DNA of 64,000 nucleotides. It comes from Bryoerythrophyllum caledonicum (lineage: Eukaryota > Streptophyta > Bryopsida > Pottiales > Pottiaceae). The notes under the pieces were generated by a model. The model did no database searches, was not told the origin of the DNA, and worked only from the letters and a program-made list of their open reading frames with translations. Where the stretch lies: contig OZ020514.1 of the NCBI GenBank assembly GCA_963971425.1, positions 12,963,218 through 13,027,217 on the forward strand, read 5' to 3'. The translations under genes and the position numbers were made by a program. Of this stretch, positions 35,996-48,306 are shown in pieces (position 1 is the first letter of the stretch; the number at the start of each line of letters is the position of its first letter).

Positions 35996-36885
35996 TGTTA
36001 ACCGGAATTTTAGGCTTATTATAAGGTCCCAGTAGTAATTTTCGAAGTTATTAAGTAGTTATGGTTAAAAAGTAAATTAGAGGATGAAACTGTCCTGAAT
36101 GACAGTGGATGAAACTGTCCTGAACGACAGTGGATGAACTGTCTATACTTTGGATGAAACTATCCGGACCTGGATGTCATCCATCCGGACATCTTTCATC
36201 CATTAGGGCAGGTTAGGGCTTGGAGGGGGTAGAGAGCCGCCCTCTTGGGTTTGGAGGCTCATTCCATTCTCTTTTCTTCTCTGGATATGTGTATGTGGAG
36301 CTCTGGGGTTGTTAGAGCTAGAGTGTAGAAGTATGGTTAGAGAGTTAGGATCTGAAGCTAATGTGTGGATCTGTAGTTGTAGTGAGTATGGGAGACGTTT
36401 GTGAAGGCTTGAGGAAGAAAAGCATGAATTGGATACTACTTCTTGTGTGTTTGTGTTAGTGTTGTCAATGTGTGAGTAGATCTTGTTGTTAGAAGAGTAT
36501 TTGGATGCAACTTGATTGTGGGTATTGTAGATCTGGCCTAAGTACACTAGATCTGGTATAGATCTAGCTCGATCTACTAAACCTTGACCAAATCTAATGT
36601 GTTAGAGTTAGAAACAAGTCTGGATCTGTTGTGGGTATGATCTGATTTGCTGTAATTGAGTGCGGAAACTTCAAATCTGTGTGTTAAACGTAAGAAAAAC
36701 CACAGAAACAAAGTCCCAACAAACCCTGAATTCAGATCTAGATTCAGATCTAGGTCGATTCTAAGGTTTTAGACTCAGTAAAAGTCCTATTCCGGACTGT
36801 CGTCTACTGTCCTGAAACGTCAGTTTGATGGAGCGTAGAAAAGATTGTCTTTCACCTAATCTTTGGGTGAAATCCCCCTTTAACA
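35996..36885 (+). repeat. Gypsy 3' LTR
   Basis: 890 bp, TGTTA...TAACA, followed by the target duplication TGGAT. Preceded by a purine-rich tract (35983-35992), the plus-strand primer. Confidence 0.95.
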
Positions 36886-37089
36886 TGGATGCCACACCTA
36901 TTCTAGAGATGGAGACATAATCTTTTACAATTTATAAACTCTCTATATACTTTTATATTGAGCCTTGGATGTATTGCATGTATTGTCTATCTTGTATCGC
37001 ATGAATTTTTTGGGACAATTTGTATCCGTGGTACACTATGTACCACTCCTACAGTGTGTACCTTTGATACATATTGTATAGGAGAGTGG

Positions 37090-37480
37090 AAAACCACATT
37101 GCCACACCTTTCGCCATTATCCCATATCAAATGGCAGTAGAGCGACGGGCTACTATATAAGTGAGCTTGGCTACTATATAAGTGAGGCCGGTTCTTTCAA
37201 ATTACCATGTGAGTCTTTGGATGATCTGGTCGGGTCGGCTACGGATGTCGATTAAGGTGGAATTGAAGGTTGTCGTGGCCGCTCTTGGCGCTCGTGCCGG
37301 GTCTTTAAGTCCCTACCTGAACCGGACTTCCACTTGTGTTTGGTCTGTTATACCACACTTTCCTAATCGTGTTCTAACCACCTGTTGTGCTGTCACCGTG
37401 GTCATCGTGTTTGCGCACACTTTTTTATTAGTATTATGTTTTACTTTGCAAAATTGTGATTTTTTTAAGCTTAATGATTA
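37090..37480 (+). repeat. Dispersed repeat with TATATAAG motif, copy A
   Basis: Contains GCCATTATCCCA, GCGACGGGCTACTATATAAG and, further on, GTCGTGGC and GGCGCTCGTGCCGG. The same blocks in the same order recur in reverse orientation at about 63690-63930. Confidence 0.75.
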
Positions 37481-38099
37481 TTGTAAGAGACATTATATTA
37501 TTAAAATTTAAGTTGAGGTTTATTAATATATACTTTACAGTAACGAGTTGAACCCCAAATTAATTTTTTTTTAAGTTCACTTTGTAACATATAATATATT
37601 TTTTGTACATATTATTTATTTTCACCTTCTTCCATTATTTTATTGTGAGCACATTGATTGCAATAAAAAAAATCATTACAATAATCAATATTATGTTGAT
37701 GTTTGTAAATATATTTATAAATATATAAGAAATGTTTGACCCATTTCAATATCGTTTTAGAACTTTGCAATATTTTTCTATGTATTATCGAACTCTCGGG
37801 TACTTTAAGTTTAAGTACAAACTCAAATCCTAAAAGTAGAGATAAAAGTAAGTGCCTCATCTTGTCACGTCCTACGGCACAAATCACCTAGTTATCACAT
37901 GATATCCCTAGCAGCTTTTATTATCTAGAGAGAAGAAGAAGAAGAAGAAACAAAGAATAAAAAATAAAATAAAGATAGATCAAATATTGAATGCCCTTTG
38001 TATACTATATAAAATAAAATTATTATAGTAAATGCCCCCGCAAAAAAACACCATGGTCTCCATCCTCTTAACTTTTTCTTCAATCATCTTCTTCCAAGT

Positions 38100-38815
38100 G
38101 GCAATATGGTGTTATACCTACTTGATACTCCTAGCTTTTTTACTGAATACTAGTGGACCCCTCGTTGTCTCCAACGGGGCAATGATAATCCTCAAAAAAG
38201 TAAACATATGCCCATTATTTAGATACCCGAATCACTTTTACTTTATATAAGGATACCCTGGGGTATTGCCACGTGGCGCCGTTTGAGATGCCTATGTATC
38301 GGTCCGAGTATCAGCCCTTAAACATTTATTATATGTAGTAGATCAATATAGATATATTTCTATCTCTCTGTATAATTAAAGGCCTACAAGTATCACCTAG
38401 GTATCATGCCATATGATGCGGCCACATATCGCATTTTTTCTCTTTTTCCTTTTACCTTTACTTTTATAATTTTAGTTGAACTTCTCAAACTTACATTACT
38501 CGTTAGAGACAACAAGTCAGTCTACTGGTATATATATGTACATATCTACTATATATTATAAAATCAAGGCTAATAACCATACCAATACCTAGGCATCCCG
38601 AAATGCGCCCCGTGGCAATATCTGGGGCACTTTTACTTTATACACGTAGAAAATCCGGGTATCTAAGTAATGAACATATGTTAACATTATTGAAGATTAT
38701 CATTGGCCCGTTGGGAACAATGGAGGGTCCACTAGTATTCTGTTAAAGGGCTAGGAGTATCAACTAGGTATAACGCCATAGGATGCAGCGACATGTGGAA
38801 TTTACTTTTATTATT
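38100..38815. repeat. Imperfect inverted repeat, arms about 220 bp
   Basis: Left arm about 38100-38310, right arm about 38590-38815. The arms share GATACTCCTAGC, GAATACTAGTGGACC, CAATGATAATC, ACATATG and CTTAGATACCCG-type blocks in opposite orientation, with a spacer of about 280 bp. Confidence 0.75.
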
Positions 38816-40750
38816 ATTATTATTTGTAACTATGATTTTACAATTTTAGTCACCTTACCTAAACTTTCACTACCCGTTGGGAACAAGGGTCGATATACTA
38901 GTACAAAATAAAATAAACACATTCAAACTACGGATAATGTGCAGATATGAACTATATAAAAGATTTTATACTTTCCCTTCATACTTCTTATACTTTATCC
39001 ATTTTATTTTGATTCAATTTAAACTGTAAAAGCAATGATTTTTTACATCTGAATAGTACAAAGCCTCAAACATGTGACACATGGCGATACGCGTTAATTA
39101 CTTAGATATCCATTATTTATTTAGTTATCAAAGACTAGACTTGGATATCCATTGTGGCATTCCAATATGACTTTGAATTTGACCACTGTGTATCAAAGGG
39201 GTAATTGTTAAAATACATATAAGAAAAAGTTGATATGTCTTTACTATGTATAATCATTAAAAGGATACAATAACAACTAATTTCACCTTTTTGTCTTGCA
39301 TTATGCAACGTGTTTCCTTTGTCATACCTTCTTTAATCTCTATTACATTGAATACATCAAAACTTCACGAAAGGTAAACTTCACAAAATTTGTAATTCAC
39401 GATTTATTTTTTTGAGAATTTAATATGTTATAGAATGATAATCTAAATGGTCAACAAGAAGGTTTACACCACATATTGTTGTAGACAATATAAAAGTGAA
39501 AAATATGAAGATCTATAGGTCTTACACGTAGAAACGATGAAGTTTTTTCCCCGCTTGCCCGAAATGTGTAAAAATATTTGACTTTAGTTGAAATGTTTTT
39601 TTACACTAAGGACAAGAATTTTTTTTACATCTTCAAAGAAGACAACATTCTCTACATGTATGGAAAATCTCAATGTCAATAGAAACTTCTAGCAAAATTT
39701 TGGAGCTGCTAGAGTTCGAATTTCTAACTTTGAATGGTACTAACTTTCAAACCATGAATCTAAAATAAATATTTAAAAAATAAAACCAAAAAATAAAATA
39801 AAAATAAAAATATATATATCTCCATGGAGCTCTTATCAAGAACAATCCAATATAAGAGTTTCAGATTTTTTTTAAAATATTTTTTTCTTTTCAAACCTAC
39901 CCAAAATCCAAAACGTACGCCCCATGTACACTTAGGCTCTAAGGAGTTAACTAGGTGAAATTGTTATAATTCTATTTAATATATTTGCCAATTTACTTTG
40001 CAATATTATTCCTTTCATATATATTTCATTGAATAGATTAAAATTCAATATGTACATGTACATGTATTCATACAAATTCATATATGTACGTGTATTCATA
40101 CAAATTTATATATACACACATAAGAAATGCTACATATGTGCTAAAGCATCTTATGGTGTTTATCAGAATGTTTTTTAAAATTGTTACAATAGAGCAACGA
40201 ACCTTCTTCTTTGTTCCATATAAATTTGTATCAACAACCATTGAAGGTAGTATACATGTTGTATAGAAAAGAATAGTTATTCATTTTAATCAATTATGAA
40301 ATGTATATAAACTAATAAATAAAAGAAGTATCTACATGAAAATTTACTTAAATAAAATATTTTATATCTTCATGTATTTAAAGACTTTTAAAAATCGGAA
40401 ACAATATCACACTTCTAAATTTGTAAGGTTCCTCCATATAGTGCTACGAGTAAGGAAACAATTTTTGCTAATATAATATAGTCGTAGCAAAATTAAGACT
40501 GATGCATATCTTGTATTCAATCTATATACAATGTTTATGTGCATTATTGTTATTTTCTTCGCACAATTTTTCTACAAATTTTTTTTAAGGCGTTAGGTAT
40601 TATGAAAGATACGCTTGATTTTTTTGTGTAACTATTTATTATTACACATGAATGTTTTGTACAATGATATGCCATTTATCATGCTTAACTTTCCTCCCTT
40701 GTATGACATCACTTCTTTATTCCATCAATTCAATTCATCATTCCGACCTT

Positions 40751-40920
40751 AATACCACAATACCCTGACATCATTTGTAAGGTTCCAAATGCAACCGGTT
40801 GGTCCGGTTGCCCGCCATTACCTCCAAACTCTGGAAGAATCGTTTACTGCTGATGCTAGGTCCAATGATATGCCGGTTGCATTTGGAACCTTACAAATGA
40901 TGTCAGGGTATTGTGGTATT
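40751..40920. repeat. Perfect 48-bp inverted repeat, 74-nt loop
   Basis: Arms 40751-40798 and 40873-40920 are complementary at all 48 positions. Transcribed from either strand this gives a long perfect hairpin. Flanks share ACCTT on both sides with a small offset, so similarity extends slightly outward. Confidence 0.95.
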
Positions 40921-43542
40921 CTGAAGGTCCAGTTTTGTTTCAGAGGTGTGTGTTGGAGAGTTGTAGGAGATTGTGAAGGCCAATGGAAGATAGATATGGA
41001 GAGTTAGCTCAAGGGCGATTTGGAAGCTAGAACTATGGTAAGCATTGACACGATCCGTCTTTCACTTTCAATTTTTTTTTACTTGGCTTGAAGTGCGGTG
41101 TTTTCTAGTTTTGTGTGTTAGAAACTTCAATTGTTTTAGAGCTAGAATGTCGCTTGAGAGAGCAATACTCAGAGTCCTTTCTGAACTAGTCTGAGCTGAA
41201 ATCAATCCATGTTTAGTCTGCCATTTTTGGGGTTTAGATTTAGGAGGTTTAGGGTCGATGTGGTGTCAATCTCTTTGGTGGGACAAAACTCCACCAATAT
41301 TTTCTCTTTGTGAAGCTAAAATGTGTTTGTTTTGTGCATTCCCTTTTTATACAAATTGTACAGTTTGTACAGTTTGAACAGTTCCTACAGATGTAATAAA
41401 TTGGCGCAGACTTTGGAATGTTTACAAATTGGTGTTGTTTACTATCTTGTCCTCTTGCTATTTGATGTTGATCTTGCTGTGTGGCTGCATACAGTTTAGG
41501 GGTCTCGTCATTGTCGTCATCGCGGAATGACGCAGTTTCGAGGCTGTAGTGCTCGGCAACTAATGGACGGGGTGCCAATTCTTCACGGGGTATTGGGTGA
41601 ACATGCGCAGGAAGGAGTAGAGCCTCGTCACCAATGGGAAGGGGTGGAAAAAATTCCACGACACTAATCACTCCTCCAACTGAAATGATGGAGGCTTTTC
41701 TGATGGAGAATGAGGATGCGCCCAACGAAGGAGAAGAGCATGAAGGTAAAGAGGAGAAAGAAGATTCTTCAAAGGAAGAAGGTTTTGAAGAGGGAGAAAA
41801 TTCTGAAGAGGGAGAAGATTCTGAGGACGAAGATAAGTCTGAGGGTGCTGAGGAGGACGACACGTCCGAGGCTGCTGAGGAGGAAGGAGAACCGATGTTG
41901 GAGGAGGACGTTGATGAAGAGTTCCGAAAGCTATCGGAGCCACCTCCATTGCTGACGAGGGACTTCTTCACCAAGAAGTATGGCTTTGTAGATGACGGAG
42001 CGAATCCGATGAAGGTGACGAAGTAGAATGAAGTTGTATTTGATGACAACCATTTTCGGTAAACCAGTTGGCAAAGATGGGCGCAATGGATACTACTGGA
42101 AAACTGTGAAGCACCGGAAGATCCGCAGAAGATTGGAAGAACTCCTCCCGGCCTTGTATCAGAGGGATGTGGTGCCACACCTACTCCCTCACAAGATGGC
42201 AGGAGCAATTGTTCCTGAAGACAAATGAGCAATGGTTAACATGGCAGCGTATGGGGAAGCCACAAACAAAACCAAGCGTACCTCAAGCACCAAAAATCTT
42301 CTACAACTCAACATGCTGAAGCGGGCCTCCACTTGAGCGGCTCAAACTGATTGGAGGAAGATCCATATGGATCCAAAGGAGCTCCATTTGGAGGTGTGCG
42401 AAGGCGGTTGGAGCTCTATAGCTAGACAAATTCTCGATGGGGAGGAGTGCCAGACCAGGTTAATTCTAAAACTTGCTATCTATTTGATTGGCCATCCTCT
42501 TTGTCTTTATTGTATTGTTCATGTCTTAATTGTACAAAATTGTGGCATATGTACAGTTTTGTACAAGAGTGTACTCATAAGTATGTGGATGACCACAAAT
42601 ATGATTACATTGGGAGAGTTTTTCAGTTGGAGAAATTGGAGTTAGAGGCTGCGGTTCATATTCAGCAGCAAGTTGCGAAGGCGAAGGAAGAACGAAGGAC
42701 TGAATGTGAGTATGAAACTAGAGTTTTGACTAAGTTTAAGAGATTGCAGGATGTACCAGTTCCAGATGAAGAGGTGGCAGCAAGGAATAATGCTTTGAAG
42801 GATTTGATGAAGATCTCAAGTGTTGAGGTGAGAAGGTTAACGGCAGCTGGTGTCGAGTTACAGAGGGACCTAGAACATCACAATGACCGAGTTGCGAGGA
42901 AGCGGTTGGAATTGGGAGCTCTTGAAGCTGAGAATACCCAACGTGGGCGTGCTCTCGGTGGCCTTCACATGAGGCCCATGCCCATGGTGTATACTTTCGT
43001 AAGGGGACCTTCTACCTCAGTGGGTTCTCTTGATATTTCAAATTGCGTGCTTTGTGCCTTTCCTTTCTCAAACCTAGAGATTGTGGTTTCTAGTTGTCGA
43101 CATCTTTACCATCCATGGTGTGCCCTAGTGAATTTTTCCAACTCAGCCAAGGGTTGTGGTCATGGTTGCTCCACGGTTCAACCCAAGGAGTGGACTATAA
43201 GTTTTGATTGGAGGGGCGTGCCAGGTTGGAGGCAAACTCGCAGTGGGGGCAAGGATTTTGTGACATTGATGGGTGAAATGGCTCCATTGGTCAGTACAAT
43301 AGTAGCAGCTCGAAGTGAAGATGCTCAAGCTAGAGAGGCATATTCAACCGCATCAGGTGATTTCATTGTCCACGGTTTTTTGTACAATTTGGACAATTTT
43401 TGTACCGTAGGAAGGTATCTTATTGTTCTAGTCCTACATGTTTGTATATTTTTGTGTTGCTTAGAGTTTTGTGTTACAGTCCTTTATTTTGTTTAAAAAT
43501 ATATGTACTTCTATCCATATAGATTTGTATGTTTGTTATTTG

Positions 43543-43878
43543 CACTAGTACAAAACAGGGAAAAAAAAACCGCACTCGAAAGTTCGGAGTTGCGGTTCGT
43601 TTGACCACGCTGTCGCACTATTCCTAAATCGGGCTGTCCCGGGATTTTTGGCTATAACTCCCTCATTTTTGGGAGTTTTTGGACGTGTAATGTACCGTTG
43701 GAAGCGCATTTTTAAGACGCTTTCAACGGTATATTACACGTCCAAAAACTCCCAAAAATGAGGGAGTTATGGCCAAAAACCCCGGGACAGCCCGATTTAG
43801 GAATAGTGCGACAGCGTGGTCAAACGAACCGCAACTCCGAATCGAGTGCGGTTTTTTTTTCCCTGTTTTGTACTAGTG
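43543..43878. mobile_element. CACTA-type MITE, foldback
   Basis: 336 bp. The ends are CACTAGTACAAAACAGGG and its exact reverse complement, flanked by the 3-bp duplication TTG (43540-43542, 43879-43881), as for CACTA/En-Spm elements. The whole body is a near-perfect palindrome with about 165-bp arms, differing at only a few positions. No ORF. A homologous site without the insertion is present at about 57400-57480. Confidence 0.93.
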
Positions 43879-43952
43879 TTGGTTTGGACTTATGGTACAG
43901 AGAGCTCTAACCGTTTGTATATCTATGTGCTAGTTTGTATTTGTATGCTTTC

Positions 43953-46670
43953 GAGTCAAGAGATGGCCTACTGAGAGCTCCGTAATTTTTGGTAAGGGCT
44001 GCTGCAAAGAGTTAGTCTCATAACTGTGGTCTAGGGCAGCAAGAGTTGCTGGGCTTGCTCTTACCCCACCTTAACCTTAGATCTGGACTTGTTGCTTGCT
44101 TGGGGAGAGGCGTGTTATGTTGGAAAGGGGTTTTTGTCCTTAGATCTACTTGTGGACACACACAGAAGAGCACTGAGAGCCGATCTGAAGAGTTGGGGGC
44201 TCGATTGATAGGCAGAGAGTTCACTCGGGTGCTGATCTGTAGTGACGAGGCCTAAGTGCTAGAGGGAAGCTGATCTGAAGAGCTGGGAGCTTGCCTGCTG
44301 GGAAGAGAGATCACTCGGGTGTTGATCTGCAGTGAGGAGGCCTGAGAGCTAGAAAGGTGATTACCGGAGAGCTGATCTACAGAGCTGGAGCTCGAGTGTT
44401 GGAGAGGAGGTTACCTGCTGAACATCTCCGTGCAAACCTGTAGTGCTGGTTCTAGTGCACTAGATCGATAGATCTAGTATCCACCCAGAGTGTGTCACAC
44501 AAGCTAGATCTAAATGACATGGGATAGCTCACGCCCATAGCACACACACAATTCTTTCAGCAGCCCAGATCCAGAAGCCACACATCACACAATCTGGAAA
44601 AAGACGATTCAAGCACACAGAAGACTCAAGATCTAGACGAGAGTGACATAGCGACGTCACCATCATACACAACATCAACTACCACAGCAATAAGTATCTC
44701 TCACCTCTATATTAGATTAGTTCATTTTTTGCCATATGTTGTGCTCGCATACCAATATACTAGATACCTAGTAAAAAGTATACATAAATTCCAAGTAGGG
44801 ACACCCAGGCACAGTAAGTTCAGTACAAATTCTACATGTAATCCACAGCTCAGACTAAAGCACAAAACACACCTGCCGAAGGGCAGTAGCAACCTCCTGA
44901 AATCACAGAAGAGACATTGTGTAAGATCACTGCTATACCTAAAACTTAGTACAATAGGTAAAACCCTAATTAGTAACTCAAACACAAATAAGAATAGACA
45001 TGTAAACCCAACCAAAACTAGAACAACAGCACGCACTAGATTCAGTACCAAAAACATAATACACAACTGCACCTCACAAAAACACTACCCAGAAAAGAGC
45101 CACTATGCTAACACCTACAGATCACAAGACAACGGAGAGACAAGAACGCAAGTGATTCAGGAGAGTCAGCAGCTGAAGCGACGACCACCAACACACAAGA
45201 CAACTCAACAAGAAAGCCACAGACACATCACGACAAAGACAACATCCAGCACCAGGAGGACTGCACCGTACCTCACAAGAGAAGGAATCTTCCCAGAACT
45301 GTCTCTACCCTGTTGAGAGACCCCTGCAGACTGGAATCGCCTGCCACATCACACGACTCAAGAACAGCAAGAGGACATAGAAACGAGCACAAGAGTAGCA
45401 GTACATCAAGATGCGCCCACAAACTCAGCAACACACAAGGTCGCAGAACTAGCTCTACCTGGGAAGAGAATAGAGACGAAGAAATTCAAGTTGCCAGGAG
45501 CGCCAAAGAGCCAAACAACACTCCGCACCAGCACGTACACCTCCCCTGGGAAACGAGCACCGACGCAAAACGCCAATTTTTGAGGTGTGACGGGGAGCCA
45601 GAAACCCGGAGAAGAAATCGCCCCTACGCCGAACCTGCCTCGACACCACCAGGCGACCACCGCAGGCCGAAGTACTCTACTACATTCCATCTCCACCTAT
45701 CAACAAACAAGACCCAGTCCCAACAAGACTCAAGAGCAACAAGCAACCACAAACATGAGCACAAGAGAAGCGACACAACCTGGAGGAACACTCAAGACCC
45801 ACAAAGACGCCCCCCCAGTATAGAGGACAGAAAAGAAGACCTGCAAGCGCCGAAGTACGCCCTGAAGATAAGTCGACGTCGCCCTCCTCAAGACGTAAGT
45901 AGTGAAGCAGGACCCCCAGCAACGAGGTGTGCCAAGAAGCCACGAAACATGCAGAACCAGATCAGGAACCTCCCCTCCGGGGAGAGCGCCGTTGTGCTGC
46001 AGACCAAACCCTGAGAAGTGGAGCGGAGCCAAGCTCCAGACAAGCTCAAAAGAGACGCCTTCACGTAGAGCCGGACAGAGACGCCGAGCACAGGTTACCA
46101 ATAAGGAACGCGGAGTCACAGAGAAGACGCCTTCACAAGGAACCGGGCAGAGATGCCGAGCACCGAATTCCATCAGGGGACGTAGAGCCACAGCAAAGAC
46201 ATCCTCACGAGGAGCCGAGCAGAGACACCACGCATAGAATCCCAACGGGAGACGCAGAGCCTAGCACCGAACGAACACAAAGTAGACACCCGCCCGGAAA
46301 GACATGCAGCGACACTGAACCGCGAACACCTAGAGGAGACGAAGAGCCAAGCACCAAGAGAACACAGGAAAGACGCCATTACAAGAAGAAGAACAGAGAC
46401 CCTGAACTCTGGACACAGGAAGGAGACGAGGAGCCAAGCACAGCTCGGAACAGACACCCCACTGGAGAGACGAGAAGCGCCATAGGATCCCGAACACTGG
46501 GGTGCACCGAGGCACCAGCAAATCTGCAACGGGCAAAAGCGAAAGCAACGGAGACAACTCAGAGACTACGAGCCGTACACTCTAACCCTGTCTACGCATA
46601 CTGTGAAAATTCATCGTGCATGTGTTGCTCTAGCCCGTACTACAGAACTAACCTCCCTGTATTAGTGGAC
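43953..46670 (+). other. LINE 5' region with tandem monomers
   Basis: About 90-bp monomers at roughly 44178-44268 and 44269-44356, with a partial third copy, share CTGATCTGAAGAGCTGGGAGC, CACTCGGGTG and GAGGCCT(A/G)AG blocks. At 46010-46490 a second repeat encodes variants of RDxEHRIPxGDxEP in an open frame leading into ORF1. Whether this upstream frame (from about 45927) is translated is unknown. Confidence 0.65.
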
Positions 46671-48306
46671 ATGGCAGAAGGTACAAAAAGGACCCTAAAC
46701 ATGGACATGGAGATGGAGTCCCCCGTACAGAGCCCCACCCAAGCTCAGAGCTCAAAGGCAACTAGGAAAAGAGAAGAAATACCCAGCACCAGCAAGAAAA
46801 GCAAGGCTTCCACAACGGAAAAAGGTAAGTCCATACAAACACCCGAACTAACCAAGTTTAAGTTCTGGATGGGGTTCCAGGCAATGGAGGCATTGGCAGT
46901 GGAGAATGGAGATGAGGAGCTCTTCAGGGAAGAAACGACACTTGACATAATGGCTAGAGGCGTGAAGAAAGGAGAAGCGGAAGAGGTAAGTAATGCAAGA
47001 ATAACATTCCCTAGAATCCCACAAAATCTCTACCCCATGTCTAAGAAAGGAACAGATGGGCAACATTACAACCTAACACAAATCCCTTTTGATATCAAGA
47101 CCCATGTAAAATTTTGGATTATCATTTAGCTGCCATGTAGCCATCCACTTTGAGCTCCCTAAAAACCCAATTATGCATGATGAGATTAAAAAGATGACCC
47201 TTGCTAGACTCAAAAAGATGAATATTGCTCTTGGAAAGAACATGGTGGACCCTCTTTTAATCCAATGTTTAAGTATCAAACATGGTGGGACTAAAGGAGT
47301 ATGGGCTGGAAATATTAAAATCCATCTACTTAAATCCAAACTAGACGGCTTGATGCTCCCAAAAGGCATTAGACCATTTATCCTTAATATTGATGATGAA
47401 TTTGTTGTTGGCAAAGTATGCAAATCCTACCTCGGGATTGCAAAAGGTACTAACCTTTCTGTGAAGGTCAAAAGTGATAGCCTAATGGATTTTTCAGCCC
47501 AAACTCTCTTCAAGGAAATCCTTGAGAGTAGTTTTCACCGAGGACATGACTATGAAGTCTACCGTATCCAAAAAGGACATGGAGATGCCCACGCATTTAT
47601 TATCTCCACAACGCCTCTCCAAACAAAGAAGATACTTGCTCACCGTATCACCGTGAGAGACGAAGTGATACAAGCAAGACAAGTGGGGGACACCAAAGGA
47701 CCCAATGGTGTGGTGGAATCCAAAGCAAGGAAAGAAGCTCTAACCCTTACCCTCTCACCACTCCCTATCCATCTTGATGTCATGTATACAACACACGAAA
47801 TTTATAAGATAATGGAAGGAGCCAATGTGAGGAATATCTACTTCCACGAAGAAGAGGCTAACCATCACAATGGCAATGCAAATGTACTTTGTGCTAACCC
47901 CATTGTCTATCGGACCTTTGTGCACAAAACCTTCGTTATGAATGGGAACTATGTGGATTTTGTCCCACATCGAAGAAGCTTGGAAGGAGACAACCGCCCC
48001 ACGGAGGAACAAGTTAAAAGCTTTGGCTTTGATGACATTAACAAGGCTATTGTCAACACCATCACCACCTTCAAAATGCAAGACAAGAACGAGACTCTCA
48101 CCAAGAAGGACATGGTGGAAATCTTGGAGGAGAACAACAAGAAGATTAGAAGAGAAACTCGAGAGTACACCAACAAAATGCACAACGAGCTCAAGGGAGA
48201 GATGGAGAACCTCCAAGATGCCCTAATAGGAGTACTCAAAAGCATGTCGGCTATCACGGGGAAGAAAAACTTGACAATTGAAGACAAAGAACCATCAAAC
48301 ATGTAG
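46671..48306 (+). pseudogene. LINE ORF1
   Basis: Probable start ATGGCAGAAGG at 46671. It has an acidic/Ser-rich N-terminus with KRKxE-type basic patches, a globular region with the pattern VAIHFELPKNPIMHDEIKK, and a C-terminal coiled coil (LTKKDMVEILEENNKKIRRE). ORF1 proteins of LINEs bind RNA; no diagnostic RRM or zinc knuckle is visible, so the role rests on position. The frame changes by one base between 47110 and 47127. A strong donor-like GAG/GTAAGT at 46986 might point to an intron, but the acceptors available do not restore frame. Ends in TAG at 48304. Confidence 0.65.

Larger units (their letters stand above)
22215..36885 (+). mobile_element. Ty3/gypsy LTR retrotransposon, Athila/Tat-like
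   Basis: 14.67-kb element with LTRs of 891 and 890 bp, both TGTTA...TAACA, and the 5-bp duplication TGGAT at 22210-22214 and 36886-36890. The order is leader, gag, protease, RT, RNase H, integrase, a non-coding gap, a long extra ORF, a polypurine tract and the 3' LTR. RT before integrase, the DGGSGVN protease and the FLDDFSVYSD RT motif point to the plant Tat/Athila branch. More than 20 premature stops and a deleted integrase core make it non-autonomous now. Confidence 0.95.
36891..40750. other. AT-rich intergenic repeats
   Basis: No gene recognised over 3.9 kb. Contents: a GTGGTAC...GTACCAC hairpin near 37029-37047, a repeat shared with 63.7-63.9 kb, an inverted pair at 38.1/38.6 kb, and long AT-rich stretches at 39.4-40.7 kb. 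Confidence 0.5.

Noticed and set aside
41249-42232. 327-codon minus-strand ORF opposite RING-H2 copy 2 exon 1
   Set aside because: Its Ser-rich sequence is the antisense of the Glu/Asp repeat on the plus strand.
42447-42556. Reading 42447-42556 as coding N-terminus of exon 2
   Set aside because: It lies in an intron bounded by CAG/GTTAAT and TACAG; splicing joins the coding frames in phase and gives sequence consistent with the family.
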